From contig WIAH01000005.1 of assembly GCA_014055525.1 (NCBI GenBank), positions 1-64,000 of the forward strand: DNA of 64,000 nucleotides, read 5' to 3'. Source of the DNA: Nitrospira sp. CR1.3 (GTDB taxonomy: Bacteria; Nitrospirota; Nitrospiria; Nitrospirales; Nitrospiraceae). Shown piece after piece: positions 43,024-51,794 of the stretch. The notes under the pieces are model-generated. The model did no database searches and was not told where the DNA came from. It was given only the letters and a program-made list of their open reading frames with translations. Numbering within the stretch: the stretch's first letter is position 1; every line of letters starts with the position of its first letter. A program made the translations under genes and the position numbers.

Positions 43024-43526
43024 CGGTTCGGGTTACATACCCTCGAGCGGCTCTTCATCGAAACTCTCAAGTACCATTTGGGTTTCAGGCGGCCGAGGTC
43101 GGTGCGACAGTGGACTTTCAGCGACTGCTTCGAATCCAGCACAAGAGCCTGTCCGTTTTCTCTCGCAAACACGACCCAATGCCAGAAAGGGCGGCCCGCT
43201 TCGACATGCCACTTGACGGCCAGCAACGCGCAGGCAGGCAGCGACTTCCATGAGCGAAAGGGTTGAGGCGAAGCAGGCACATGCCTCCCGAACTGAGCAA
43301 GCAGTTGCCGGATATGGGCCGTGTCGGACCAGAGCCTCGGATCGTCCGCAAAAATCCCCAGCGCGCCCGCCACGGCATTCGCATGGGCATAGGTCACTCC
43401 CACGATGGCGGCGACAGCGGCAATGCCGCATCCAGTCGGCTCCTCTTGGATTACGGGCTTCACGCTAAGTCCACCTTCAACTTGCGTCCCCCGGAAACGC
43501 TGACGCCCCGGCGCGGTGGCAATCAC
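43020..43526 (-). CDS. C39-like cysteine-peptidase-fold protein
   Basis: The 168-residue product has a QEEPTGCGIAAVAAIVG segment with the Gln...Cys arrangement of papain-like/C39 peptidases. HWVVFARENGQALVLDSKQS gives the His and a following Asp. It lacks an ABC transporter domain. The start is a GTG overlapping the SigZ stop (GTGA); another GTG further in follows GAAGGTGG and could be the true start. It is co-oriented with sigZ. Whether it cleaves a substrate is unknown. Confidence 0.72.
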   Translation of the reverse strand: MIATAPGRQRFRGTQVEGGLSVKPVIQEEPTGCGIAAVAAIVGVTYAHANAVAGALGIFADDPRLWSDTAHIRQLLAQFGRHVPASPQPFRSWKSLPACALLAVKWHVEAGRPFWHWVVFARENGQALVLDSKQSLKVHCRTDLGRLKPKWYLRVSMKSRSRVCNPNR

Positions 43527-44119
43527 CTATTGTATGGTTTGCATGGATCACAACTTCCATCGCGCGCGGCGTAGTCCACCACCCCGCCGCGTCGGTCCAA
43601 TTCGATGGCGCAACACTCGTCCAGCATCCGTTTGAGCTGCCGGCGCCCCCGCTGCACGCGGGACTTCATGCCGGAGAGGGACAATCCCATGCGCGTCGCC
43701 GCTGCCTGTTGGGTGAGGCCTTCGAGTTCAACCAGAGCGACTGCCTCACGATAGTCGCGCGACATCCGGTCCAGCATCGGTCGGAGACAGTCGGCCAATT
43801 CGGTGCGGAGGCGGCCTGATGTATGATCGGACGGCGCGACGGCCGGGACGCCAATCTCGACATCAACCGCCAATCCGGCAGGGATTTCCTTTTGTCGCTC
43901 CGGCGAACGGTAGTAGTCGACGACGGCATTGCGGGCAATTTGATACAGCCAGGACGTGACTTTATCAGGATCCTTCAGGCTGTCGAGTCTCGCATGCATC
44001 CGCAGAAACACCTCCTGCAGGATATCGTCGGCCTCCGCCTCGTTCGCCACCCGCTTCCCGATAAACGTTCCAAGACCCCGGTGGACTTCCTTCCAAATCT
44101 GCTCCGTGTCGGGCCGCAT
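43523..44119 (-). CDS. sigZ: RNA polymerase sigma factor SigZ-like (ECF)
   Basis: The 198-residue ECF sigma has region 2 (NEAEADDILQEVFLRMHARL, SWLYQIARNAVVDYYRS) and region 4 (REAVALVELEGLTQQAAATR, MGLSLSGMKSRVQRGRRQLK). The C-terminal Cys-rich tail (DECCAIELDRRGG and CDPC) is characteristic of the SigZ group and may bind metal. GGAGG precedes the ATG. No anti-sigma gene is evident. A C39-like gene overlaps its stop, and an ArsI/CadI-like gene lies just upstream on the same strand. Confidence 0.92.
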   Translation of the reverse strand: MRPDTEQIWKEVHRGLGTFIGKRVANEAEADDILQEVFLRMHARLDSLKDPDKVTSWLYQIARNAVVDYYRSPERQKEIPAGLAVDVEIGVPAVAPSDHTSGRLRTELADCLRPMLDRMSRDYREAVALVELEGLTQQAAATRMGLSLSGMKSRVQRGRRQLKRMLDECCAIELDRRGGVVDYAARDGSCDPCKPYNR

Positions 44120-44158
44120 GGCCGAGCCTCCTGTCAGGTGTTCATACGGTACAGTCTC

Positions 44159-44602
44159 TTACGATGTCGCGCAAGTCACGGCCCCAGCCCCCTTGCCCTT
44201 CGGCACGCAGCAACCGGTATTGGCCAGAGGACCCGTCACCTCCAGTTGCTCGTGCACGGTAAACACCTCCCAGGCATTGCCGTCCGGATCTGCAAACCAG
44301 AGCTTGTCTTGCCGCGCAAAGCAGCAGGCGACGTTTTCTTCAACCTGTTGCAGAATGCCGCCAATCTGCAGCCGCTGCTTCCATTGGGCGATCTCATCCA
44401 CCGAGTCGACCTCGATCCCCAAGTGGTCCACCGAACTGATCCTGCCTGTGGTGGAAACCAGCGAAAGGTTCAGCGCCGGTTCGAACAGGTCGAACTTGGC
44501 ATAATCCTCTGTCTGTTTCTGCGGCGCGACACCGAACACCTTCTGATAGAACTCGACCGACGCCGGCACATTCCGTACATCAAGGGAAAGGTGAGGACGC
44601 AT
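44159..44602 (-). CDS. ArsI/CadI-like VOC metalloprotein
   Basis: The 147-residue protein follows AGGAGG. It shows the ArsI/CadI pattern: an N-terminal His (RPHLSLDV), a second His in SSVDHLGIEV, the vicinal cysteines in ENVACCFARQDKLW and the late glutamate in GNAWEVFTV. The vicinal Cys pair binds organoarsenicals in ArsI C-As lyases and cadmium in CadI. An extra Cys-containing tail (TGCCVPKG) may bind metal too. It is encoded just upstream of sigZ in the same direction. No other arsenic genes are in the window, so the actual metal is open. Confidence 0.85.
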   Translation of the reverse strand: MRPHLSLDVRNVPASVEFYQKVFGVAPQKQTEDYAKFDLFEPALNLSLVSTTGRISSVDHLGIEVDSVDEIAQWKQRLQIGGILQQVEENVACCFARQDKLWFADPDGNAWEVFTVHEQLEVTGPLANTGCCVPKGKGAGAVTCATS

Positions 44603-44718
44603 GGGAACCTCCTGACTGGTTCAGCGGCGGGTTATTCCGCCGTTCACCTTAATAGACGGACCACCCATGAAAAGGACGCATGGAGCCGGTTGTAGGCCGG
44701 CCCCAGGGACATGGCTGG

Positions 44719-45600
44719 TTACCCTTGCCCGACCGTCTCGATGAAGTGGAGGTCTTCAGGAGACAAGGTGAACTGATCAGAGGCAAGGTCTTCCCTCATA
44801 TGCGCCAAGCTGGTGGTTCCGGTGAGCGGCAGCATGCCGATTTGCATGGCAAACCGGAACACGAGTTGGGCCGGCCCCATGCCGTAGCGTCCCGCCATGG
44901 CCCGGAACTCCGGATCGACAAACACTTCTCGATTGGCCGTCAACAGAGAGAAGCCTTGATAGACGATGCCCTGGTCCCGGCAAATGTCACGCACAGCCCG
45001 ATCCCAACCGAATGCCGCATAACAGCGATTCTGTACGACCATCGGCTTGTGCTTCGCCTTCTCGCAAAGAAGCGCGAGCTGCTCGGCCGTCACATTGCTG
45101 ATACCGATCATCTTCGTATGCCTGGCTTCATAGAGCTGTTCCATCGCCTCCCACACTTCCCAATCTTCAGCTGACAGACCACGCCGATAATAGGGACCGT
45201 GCAACACATAGGAGTCGAGATAATCCGTGTGCAGATGGCTCAATGAGCTCTCGAAGGACTGCTTTACCTGTATCGTGATACTCGCGTTGATATCGTACGG
45301 CGTTCGATGGTCCTGGCCGTTGACGGGGGTGAACTTAGTCTGAAGAAACAGCTGGCCGCGCGCCACATCCTGCTTTGCCAGGTGGACGAGCGCGTCCCCG
45401 ACCCGGCCTTCATCATAGTGGATCAATTGATTGGCGGTATCGATCGCTCTGAAGCCGGCCTCAACGGCCTGCAGCACCAGCGACGTCGTGGCTTCTTTCT
45501 TCCATGCCGTGCCGTACATGAACGAGGGTATCGCTACGCCGTTATATGTTTTCACGATCGTCCCACGGGCTCCCGGTCGCCTCTGTCGTCGCACCTGCAT
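44719..45600 (-). CDS. Aldo/keto reductase family protein
   Basis: The 293-residue (beta-alpha)8 reductase has the substrate-barrel opening GVAIPSFMYGTAWKKEATT, the Asp in AGFRAIDTANQLIHYDEGRVG, and the catalytic Lys/His region LQTKFTPVNG and DSYVLHGPYYRRG. ISNVTAEQLALLCEKA and the tail fit NADPH binding. The usual active-site Tyr is not at the common DTANxY position (it reads NQLIHYDEG), so the tetrad may be shifted. The start is either this ATG or a GTG at 45555 preceded by GGGA. Substrate is unknown. Confidence 0.82.
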   Translation of the reverse strand: MQVRRQRRPGARGTIVKTYNGVAIPSFMYGTAWKKEATTSLVLQAVEAGFRAIDTANQLIHYDEGRVGDALVHLAKQDVARGQLFLQTKFTPVNGQDHRTPYDINASITIQVKQSFESSLSHLHTDYLDSYVLHGPYYRRGLSAEDWEVWEAMEQLYEARHTKMIGISNVTAEQLALLCEKAKHKPMVVQNRCYAAFGWDRAVRDICRDQGIVYQGFSLLTANREVFVDPEFRAMAGRYGMGPAQLVFRFAMQIGMLPLTGTTSLAHMREDLASDQFTLSPEDLHFIETVGQG

Positions 45601-45630
45601 ATGAACATGGATTGGATCCTGCGCTGTGCA

Positions 45631-45906
45631 TCACGGACGATCCAGCAAACCGGGGTCATCGGCGACCATCCTCTTGATCGTCATAAACCGGCTGATGCCG
45701 ACTGCTACGCACAAGACTCCGGCGGTCAAGGCCACGATCCCTAGGACGCGCATATAGGGCTGGTCCAGCCACCAAACAGACGGGACCCCCACGATGAAGA
45801 ACCCCAGCGCGGTTCTGACATAGGCCAAGAGCGTGCGCTCGTTGGCCATCTCGGTGCGCTGCCGGGCCAATTGATCCCGCACCTGTGTGTCCGGTCCAGT
45901 TGACAT
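45631..45906 (-). CDS. DUF202/YidH-family membrane protein
   Basis: The 91-residue product starts at ATG 45906; the longer frame to 45948 has no ribosome site. The motif RDQLARQRTEMANERTLLAYVRTALGFF is diagnostic for the DUF202/YidH family. It is followed by a second hydrophobic segment (VLGIVALTAGVLCVAVGI), giving two or three membrane helices. The family has no settled function. It lies between the aldo/keto reductase and prfC on the same strand. Confidence 0.85.
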   Translation of the reverse strand: MSTGPDTQVRDQLARQRTEMANERTLLAYVRTALGFFIVGVPSVWWLDQPYMRVLGIVALTAGVLCVAVGISRFMTIKRMVADDPGLLDRP

Positions 45907-45978
45907 TACTGATTCCCGTCCCAGATGCGCCTGATCAACATGACGCAAGTCATTCCAAATATCTGCTTCGAGTGGCTC

Positions 45979-47583
45979 TTATCCCATGTCGCGCAGAATG
46001 TGCTCGGGATTCCGATCCCGCGCGATGGTCTTCATGAGGTTATCCCCGAAGAGGACGACGACGCGATCCCGCCGGTCCTTCACCATCATCGACGCGGAGG
46101 GCGGCTTAAATGTGCTCAGATCGCCTTCCAACCAGGCGCTACAGGTATATGGCAGCTGATCAAGAACGGTCTCAACACGGTATTCATGGCGGAGCCGGTA
46201 TTGCAATACGTCGAATTGCAACCGTCCGACCGCCCCCACCAACGACTCCAAATCGTTGAGGCTCCTCATGATCTGCACTGTGCCCTCCTGCGCCATCTGC
46301 CACATGCCCTTGTCGAAGGCTTTGCGCTTGCCGACGTCCGTGGGACGGATGCGGGCGAAGATCTCCGGCTGAAACTGCGGCAGGGGTTTGAAATTGAATC
46401 CGCCCGCCGTTGAAATCGTATCACCGATGGCAAAGAGCCCGGGATTGATGATCCCGATGATGTCGCCGGGAAACGCCTCTTCCACCGTATTGCGTTCCTG
46501 CGCGACCATACTGTGGGGTCGCGAGAGCCGAACTTCCCGATTCAACCGATGATGCTTCACAACCATGTCCCGTTCGAACCTTCCCGAACAGACTCTGAGG
46601 AAGGCGGTGCTGTCCCGATGTTTCGGGTTCATGTTGGCTTGAAGCTTGAAAACATAGGCGCTGAACGGCGTCTCAATCGGGTCGACGGACATCTCGCTGC
46701 CGTCCTCACGATCCGCTTGGCGGGCACCGGGAGACGGCGCCAGATCGACGAATGCGTCCAGGAAGTTTTCAATTCCGAAATTCGTGAGCGCCGAAGCGAA
46801 AAATGCCGGCGTCACTTCGCCTTGAAGAAACCCCTCACGCGTAAATGGATTCCCGGCGATCTCGAGCAGCTCCAGATCGTGCTGCACATGCGCCAGCGCC
46901 TCATGCGAAACCCGTGCGCTCTTCGCGAGGTCACCCAGCGTCATCGTCGCGACCTCCACTTTCGTTGCGCCCCCCGGAGCCGTTCTGCTGAACAACTGCA
47001 CGCGGTTATCGGCCCGATTCACGATGCCGACGAATTCGCTGCCCGATCCGACGGGCCAATTGATCGCGCTGGCGTGAATACTGAGCGCCTGTTCGACCTC
47101 GGTCATCAGATCGAGCGGCGGGCGGCCCGGCAAATCCATTTTGTTGATCAACGTCAGCACCGGGATCCGCCGCATGCGGCAGACGGCGAACAGTTTTCTG
47201 GTCTGCGCCTCCACGCCTTTCGCGGCATCAATCACCATGATGGCGCTGTCCGCGGCGGTCAGAGTCCTATAGGTGTCTTCCGAGAAATCCTGGTGGCCCG
47301 GTGTGTCGAGCAGGTTGATGACGGCGTCTTTATAAGGAAACTGCATGGCCGAAGCCGTGATCGAAATCCCCCGTTCCTGCTCCATGCCCATCCAATCGGA
47401 CGCCGTGACCTTTCCTCCCTTGCGGCCGCGCACCATCCCGGCCGTACGAATCAAGCCCGAATACAACAACAGCTTCTCTGTCAGCGTCGTTTTACCGGCG
47501 TCCGGGTGGCTGATGATCGCGAACGTCCGCCGTTGGGCAATCGCGGCGGCCAAAGCATGTTGGAAGGTCGTTTCCATGGTCAT
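45979..47583 (-). CDS. prfC: Peptide chain release factor 3
   Basis: The product is a translational GTPase that recycles RF1/RF2 from terminated ribosomes. The P-loop ISHPDAGKTTLTEKLLLYSG is near the N-terminus. MEQERGISITASAMQF is the G2 region, LLDTPGHQDFSEDTYR the G3 and TLINKMDLPGRPPLDL the G4. The later YVFKLQANMNPKHRDSTAFLRVCSG fits domain II of RF3. Translation from the ATG at 47583 gives 534 residues, close to RF3; a frame to 47604 is possible. No termination-related partner gene is adjacent. Confidence 0.95.
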   Translation of the reverse strand: MTMETTFQHALAAAIAQRRTFAIISHPDAGKTTLTEKLLLYSGLIRTAGMVRGRKGGKVTASDWMGMEQERGISITASAMQFPYKDAVINLLDTPGHQDFSEDTYRTLTAADSAIMVIDAAKGVEAQTRKLFAVCRMRRIPVLTLINKMDLPGRPPLDLMTEVEQALSIHASAINWPVGSGSEFVGIVNRADNRVQLFSRTAPGGATKVEVATMTLGDLAKSARVSHEALAHVQHDLELLEIAGNPFTREGFLQGEVTPAFFASALTNFGIENFLDAFVDLAPSPGARQADREDGSEMSVDPIETPFSAYVFKLQANMNPKHRDSTAFLRVCSGRFERDMVVKHHRLNREVRLSRPHSMVAQERNTVEEAFPGDIIGIINPGLFAIGDTISTAGGFNFKPLPQFQPEIFARIRPTDVGKRKAFDKGMWQMAQEGTVQIMRSLNDLESLVGAVGRLQFDVLQYRLRHEYRVETVLDQLPYTCSAWLEGDLSTFKPPSASMMVKDRRDRVVVLFGDNLMKTIARDRNPEHILRDMG

Positions 47584-47683
47584 AACGGGTGCGCAGCATA
47601 CCATACCGCAACTGAATGCTGACAGCGGAAGATCACCCGGGCACTGAAATTTCAGACGCGTATCTCGCTCCGCGCAACAGGGA

Positions 47684-49090
47684 TCACTGCTCCAGGAAGG
47701 TCCGGATCATCGGTTCCTTTTGCGCGACGATCTTTCTGGCCGCAGTCACAACGAGATCGCGTTCGCAGGGGGAATCCAGCCACAGTCTCGTCACGATTTT
47801 GGCCAGCCGTTCGACCACTGCCCGCGAGGTCGTCAACGTGGGATCTTCCTCCCGGCAGCTCTGTGGAAGATCGCTAAGATCGTCGTTCCAATGGGCGTCG
47901 GTATGACTGATCCTCACGAGCAACAACTTCTCCATCCCCGGCAGCAGTCCTTCCCGTTGTGCTCCATTCAAGAACAGGGCTCGATAGGCCGCTGCGCGCT
48001 CCTCCATGATCGTCGGGATGCGGGAATAGTCATAGCTGAAGAGCGAGAATCCCTCGGCAAAACTGTTCAATCGCTCTCCGCCGACATCAAATGGAAAAGA
48101 ACTGTCCAGCGCAATGATCAATGCCCGTTTGGCCTTTCCCTCCTGAATCTTCTTCAGGAACATCATGGCCAGCGATTCGATACCGGTATTGTCGGTGAGC
48201 CCGCCATCCCCGGCGTGCCAGTACAAGTCCTGCCCTTCGACTCGAAAGGTGATCGGGCCGATGATCGGCGGGAACGACATGGATGCCGCAACCGCGGTCG
48301 CGACCTGGACCTCGCAGTGATTGAATTGCATGTCGTGAGGAGTCACCGACACGAGGGAGTCCCATCGCGCCCGTAAGGCATCATTGATGACGACTCCGTC
48401 CCTGCCGCTATCCGGCAACGGCAGCGCGTGAAAGAGATCATAGTGGGAGTCCTCAGGAGGCAGCGTCGACAGAATGAACCGGCGGCCGCTGTTGTAGAGC
48501 GTGGTATTGAGGATCAGGTGCGGGACGTCTCCCCGCGCTTCACGCTCTTTCAACTCTTGAAAAGTCGCCTCGCCAAGATAGTCCTCCCGGAGAATCTCAC
48601 CCAATGATCTTGCCGTCCAAGCCGGGTTAAACCATCGCAAGCGAAAAATCTGGCGGCGCAGGAGCGGACCTTCGAAATCCAGGCTCATCACCTTCTCAAA
48701 TTGGGTGAAGAATTGTTGATATTCCGGAGACAGCTCTCCATTCGGCGCCACGATCGATATCGCGCGTGGCGGTTTCTTCAACGTGAAGTAAGCGGACGCA
48801 AGGCTTCCTCCCGACACGCTGGAGACATAGGAGACCTGGTCGAGGAGCGAACGGCTGTCTGATCCGATACGGAACCGGGCCAAGGCCTCCATCCCGCCCG
48901 CCGCAAACAACGCGGCGCGACTACCTCCGCCGGAAACGGCAAGGCCGATCAATAGGGGAGTTTCAGGAGGCGACGACAGACAGGAACTTGCCGTCGTGAT
49001 TCGCGGGGCCGTATACACCGGCGACCCGAAGCATCCGCCCAGGAACAAGACCAGCGCGAAGGGCGCAACGGCTGGAGACCATCTCGTCAT
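47684..49090 (-). CDS. Patatin-like phospholipase lipoprotein
   Basis: The ATG at 49090 opens a lipoprotein signal peptide ending LFLGGC, so the protein (468 residues) is predicted to be lipid-anchored in the envelope. A frame to 49135 lacks this logic. The patatin fold shows the oxyanion loop VSGGGSRAALFAAGG, the nucleophile elbow YVSSVSGGSLASAYF, and the catalytic Asp in AGDGGLTDNTGIESLA. These predict a Ser-Asp lipid acyl hydrolase. It is a single gene, opposite to the flanking plus-strand unknown gene. Lipid specificity is unknown. Confidence 0.87.
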   Translation of the reverse strand: MTRWSPAVAPFALVLFLGGCFGSPVYTAPRITTASSCLSSPPETPLLIGLAVSGGGSRAALFAAGGMEALARFRIGSDSRSLLDQVSYVSSVSGGSLASAYFTLKKPPRAISIVAPNGELSPEYQQFFTQFEKVMSLDFEGPLLRRQIFRLRWFNPAWTARSLGEILREDYLGEATFQELKEREARGDVPHLILNTTLYNSGRRFILSTLPPEDSHYDLFHALPLPDSGRDGVVINDALRARWDSLVSVTPHDMQFNHCEVQVATAVAASMSFPPIIGPITFRVEGQDLYWHAGDGGLTDNTGIESLAMMFLKKIQEGKAKRALIIALDSSFPFDVGGERLNSFAEGFSLFSYDYSRIPTIMEERAAAYRALFLNGAQREGLLPGMEKLLLVRISHTDAHWNDDLSDLPQSCREEDPTLTTSRAVVERLAKIVTRLWLDSPCERDLVVTAARKIVAQKEPMIRTFLEQ

Positions 49091-49295
49091 TGTCACGGTT
49101 CGGACAAGGTGATGTCGGAGCTTGGATCGTCCCATCCGGCGCGCCTGACGGAACCTAAGGCGGGGGAACTATACTGACCTCCTTGCGACGGGTCAAGCCA
49201 CCGGACCCTCCGGGGAATTCCCTGAGCGCGCCGCGACCGCGAGGCGATTCACGCTTGATGAACCGAAAGTCACCTCGTTAGAATGCTCCACCGAA

Positions 49296-50537
49296 ATGAC
49301 CTCCGAGGAAGCCAGAGCACACTATAATTTTCTCCTGACGCTCTACATCAGGAAGGCCGAGACCTTCGGTCCCATGGCGTTTGCCTTTCTCAAAGACCAT
49401 AGCCTCGAGCAGACTGGTCTGACGCCCGAAGAACAATTCACGCTCTACACCGCGGTCGCAGAAGCCTTTGCCGACGAACCGAAGCGGTACACCCACAAGC
49501 TGGACTGCCTGCAAAAGGCCGCCGACATCCTGCCGCGCACGAGCTTTTTCGACCCCGGCCTTGCCCGGCAGATTCACCAAGACATCTTGCGACTCAAGAC
49601 CGAGCTCGACTTCTATACAGCCGCGATGCGGCCGGAGCGCGCCGGGATCAACCGGAGTGGCGAGGCGCAGCGGATCATTATCGAAACCGACATGCCAGAC
49701 TACTTTCTCGCGACGGCGCAACAGCGGGCGTCCGCGTATTATCAGACAAAGTACCGCCTCACAAAGGAATCAAAAATCGCGCAACATTTTTCCGGTCCTA
49801 CACGCCGCTTCGAGCCGGACACCACGGCGGTGCACAAGGAATTTCCGGGCGCCTGCGCTCCTTTTGTGTCGGCTCGCACCGGCGCATGGCACGTGATGCT
49901 GCCTTTCGACCTGAAGATCAGCCGCCTGCCCGATGATCCGTTGGATGCAGGCCTGCGGATCTGGTACGCAAAAATCGGTTACTCGTTTCCCCTCCGGTAC
50001 GAGATGGGTCGGCTCTGCAGCTATTACGACGATCAGGTGCTGGAGATCGCGATGAACGACCCTCACCTGTTGTTCGTTTCTGTCTCGCCGCTGAAGGAAC
50101 AGAACCTGGGAACGGTCGACCGCGCCGTCTCGCCGGATGTCCCCTTCGAAGTCGGCCTGCCGCGCGCGTTTCTGGATGCAACCAATACATTGGGTCCTTA
50201 CGTCCAGATCAGCTGCAATATTAAAGTGTGGTTTGATGCGGCCGCGGTGAATCTTCTCGTTCAAGGAGCTCCGGATATTCATGAATACGGATTGGAAGGG
50301 GGAGCGGGGCTTCTGACCAGGACCTACGCTTCGGAGAAAACGGCCGCTTATGCCGGTACCGGCAGCCGGCCCTGGCAGCAGGGGCTGAGTTTCAATTTCG
50401 TCAACATGCACCTGCAATTGCTGCCGGAGGTGACGACGTCGGTTATTCCTGCCAACACGCCCATCTTTTCCCTTTATCCCGTCGTGGCCCGAAACCAGTT
50501 CGAGCTGACCGACGCCCGCTCACTTGCCTCCGGGTAG
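49296..50537 (+). CDS. Protein of unknown family
   Basis: I do not recognise this 413-residue protein. Its N-terminal 120 residues look alpha-helical (ARAHYNFLLTLYIRKAETFG, QIHQDILRLKTELDFYTAAM). The remainder has beta-rich segments such as WHVMLPFDLKISRLPDDP, RIWYAKIGYSFPLRYE and VTTSVIPANTPIFSLYP. There is no signal peptide or membrane helix. The frame has good codon usage, and flanking genes are on both strands. Its ATG is 205 bases from the divergent patatin gene, so the two share an upstream region. The function is unknown. Confidence 0.75.
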   Translation: MTSEEARAHYNFLLTLYIRKAETFGPMAFAFLKDHSLEQTGLTPEEQFTLYTAVAEAFADEPKRYTHKLDCLQKAADILPRTSFFDPGLARQIHQDILRLKTELDFYTAAMRPERAGINRSGEAQRIIIETDMPDYFLATAQQRASAYYQTKYRLTKESKIAQHFSGPTRRFEPDTTAVHKEFPGACAPFVSARTGAWHVMLPFDLKISRLPDDPLDAGLRIWYAKIGYSFPLRYEMGRLCSYYDDQVLEIAMNDPHLLFVSVSPLKEQNLGTVDRAVSPDVPFEVGLPRAFLDATNTLGPYVQISCNIKVWFDAAAVNLLVQGAPDIHEYGLEGGAGLLTRTYASEKTAAYAGTGSRPWQQGLSFNFVNMHLQLLPEVTTSVIPANTPIFSLYPVVARNQFELTDARSLASG

Positions 50538-50578
50538 GCCCTCTCCGAATTCTCATTATTCTGTTTGCGCCTGCCGCG

Positions 50579-51043
50579 TCAGCTTCCTTGGCCGAATCCG
50601 GATTGCCGCCAGGCTTCATACAGCACGACCGCCACCGTATTGGAGAGATTGAGGCTCCGGCTTTGCGGCACCATCGGAAGGCGGATCCGGCGATGTTCGG
50701 GGAGGCTCTCCAGGATTTCAGCCGGCAATCCCCTGGTCTCGGATCCGAAGAGGAAGGCATCGCCGCCCGCATACTCCATCTGGTCGTAGCGTCGCGAGCC
50801 TTTCGTGGAGACGGCAAACAGACGACGTTCTGTGAAGCGCATCGCACATTCCTCCCAGTCCCCATGAACGGTGATTGAAGCGAATTCGTGATAGTCGAGC
50901 CCCGCCCGCAACAGTTGCTTGTCGCCCAGCGTAAAACCCAGCGGTTTCACCAGATGCAGCCGCGCACCGGTATTGGCGCATAACCGGATGATGTTGCCGG
51001 TGTTCGGAGGAATCTCAGGCTGATAGAGGATGATGTCGAACAT
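50579..51043 (-). CDS. trmL: tRNA (cytidine(34)-2'-O)-methyltransferase
   Basis: The 154-residue SPOUT protein begins FDIILYQPEIPPNTGNIIRL at ATG 51043; a frame to 51097 adds an unmatched N-terminus. Motifs include FLFGSETRGLP, RRIRLPMVPQSRSLNLSN and TVAVVLYEAWRQ, which are the knot and SAM-binding segments of TrmL. The enzyme methylates the wobble ribose of tRNA-Leu. It overlaps no neighbour and faces the preceding unknown gene convergently. Confidence 0.94.
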   Translation of the reverse strand: MFDIILYQPEIPPNTGNIIRLCANTGARLHLVKPLGFTLGDKQLLRAGLDYHEFASITVHGDWEECAMRFTERRLFAVSTKGSRRYDQMEYAGGDAFLFGSETRGLPAEILESLPEHRRIRLPMVPQSRSLNLSNTVAVVLYEAWRQSGFGQGS

Positions 51044-51210
51044 TGTCTGCGTCGCCGAACGGCCCACCCACCGAGTCACAGCGCAGTGTAGCACCATTCC
51101 CGCGAGTCGCGAACCGTTGTCAGGGAACCCCGCTCTGTGATTTGATCACCATTGCCGATATCCTGGCGCTGCGCATTGCGGTCACGGCACACCTTTTCAG
51201 GGAGGACGAC

Positions 51211-51603
51211 ATGTTCAGTCCGATCTCAATCCCCTTCGGAGCGAAGATGCTCTTTAATACCGTCAAGCTGAAACCGGGCGTCACCTTCGATGAAGTCGAG
51301 ATGGCGGTGGGAGAAATGTGCATGGTCGTCAAGGAAGCCTACGGCGGAGACAAAGGAGGCTTCCTCGCCGGGCAGGTCTTTAAGTTTTCCGGGTTTGTGT
51401 CAGAAGAAGGTTCTCTGACGGATTCCAAAGCGGCCGACGATCATTATGCGGTTGTGACCTACTGGCAGTCGTTTGCAGCTCACGAAAAGTCGCATGCCGA
51501 CCAGGTCTTCAACAGTAAGTTTGCGGCATTGCTCAGTATGTGTTCGGAAACCAAGGAACTCGGCTACGACATGTTGTGGCAGGGTGCCCCCGAAGGCCGA
51601 TAA
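51211..51603 (+). CDS. Small alpha-beta-barrel-like protein
   Basis: The 130-residue product starts at the ATG following GGGAGGAC; a longer frame from 51043 is not supported. TVKLKPGVTFDEVEMAVGEM and HYAVVTYWQSFAAHEKSHAD with FAALLSMCSE show the alternating pattern of dimeric alpha-beta-barrel (antibiotic biosynthesis monooxygenase-like) proteins. I cannot name a subfamily or reaction. It is transcribed away from trmL and lies about 190 bases before a TPR gene. Confidence 0.6.
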   Translation: MFSPISIPFGAKMLFNTVKLKPGVTFDEVEMAVGEMCMVVKEAYGGDKGGFLAGQVFKFSGFVSEEGSLTDSKAADDHYAVVTYWQSFAAHEKSHADQVFNSKFAALLSMCSETKELGYDMLWQGAPEGR

Positions 51604-51794
51604 TCGACTGATCATCCCTTCCGAGCAGCGGCATGACCCCCGGCTCTGGCTCGATGAATCCTTGCGACCATTCCTGCCTCTTACAGAGGCAGGACCGCAG
51701 CAGACCGGAAGGCTTCGCTGCTGAGCGCACGATTCGCAAACATCGCGTGGTTGGTTTCCCAGTCATTCGCCTTCCTGGTATTATGGAGAGACCG

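Noticed and set aside
51043-51210. N-terminal extension of the small alpha-beta-barrel-like gene
   Set aside because: A clear ribosome site precedes the ATG at 51211, and the extension overlaps the divergent trmL start.
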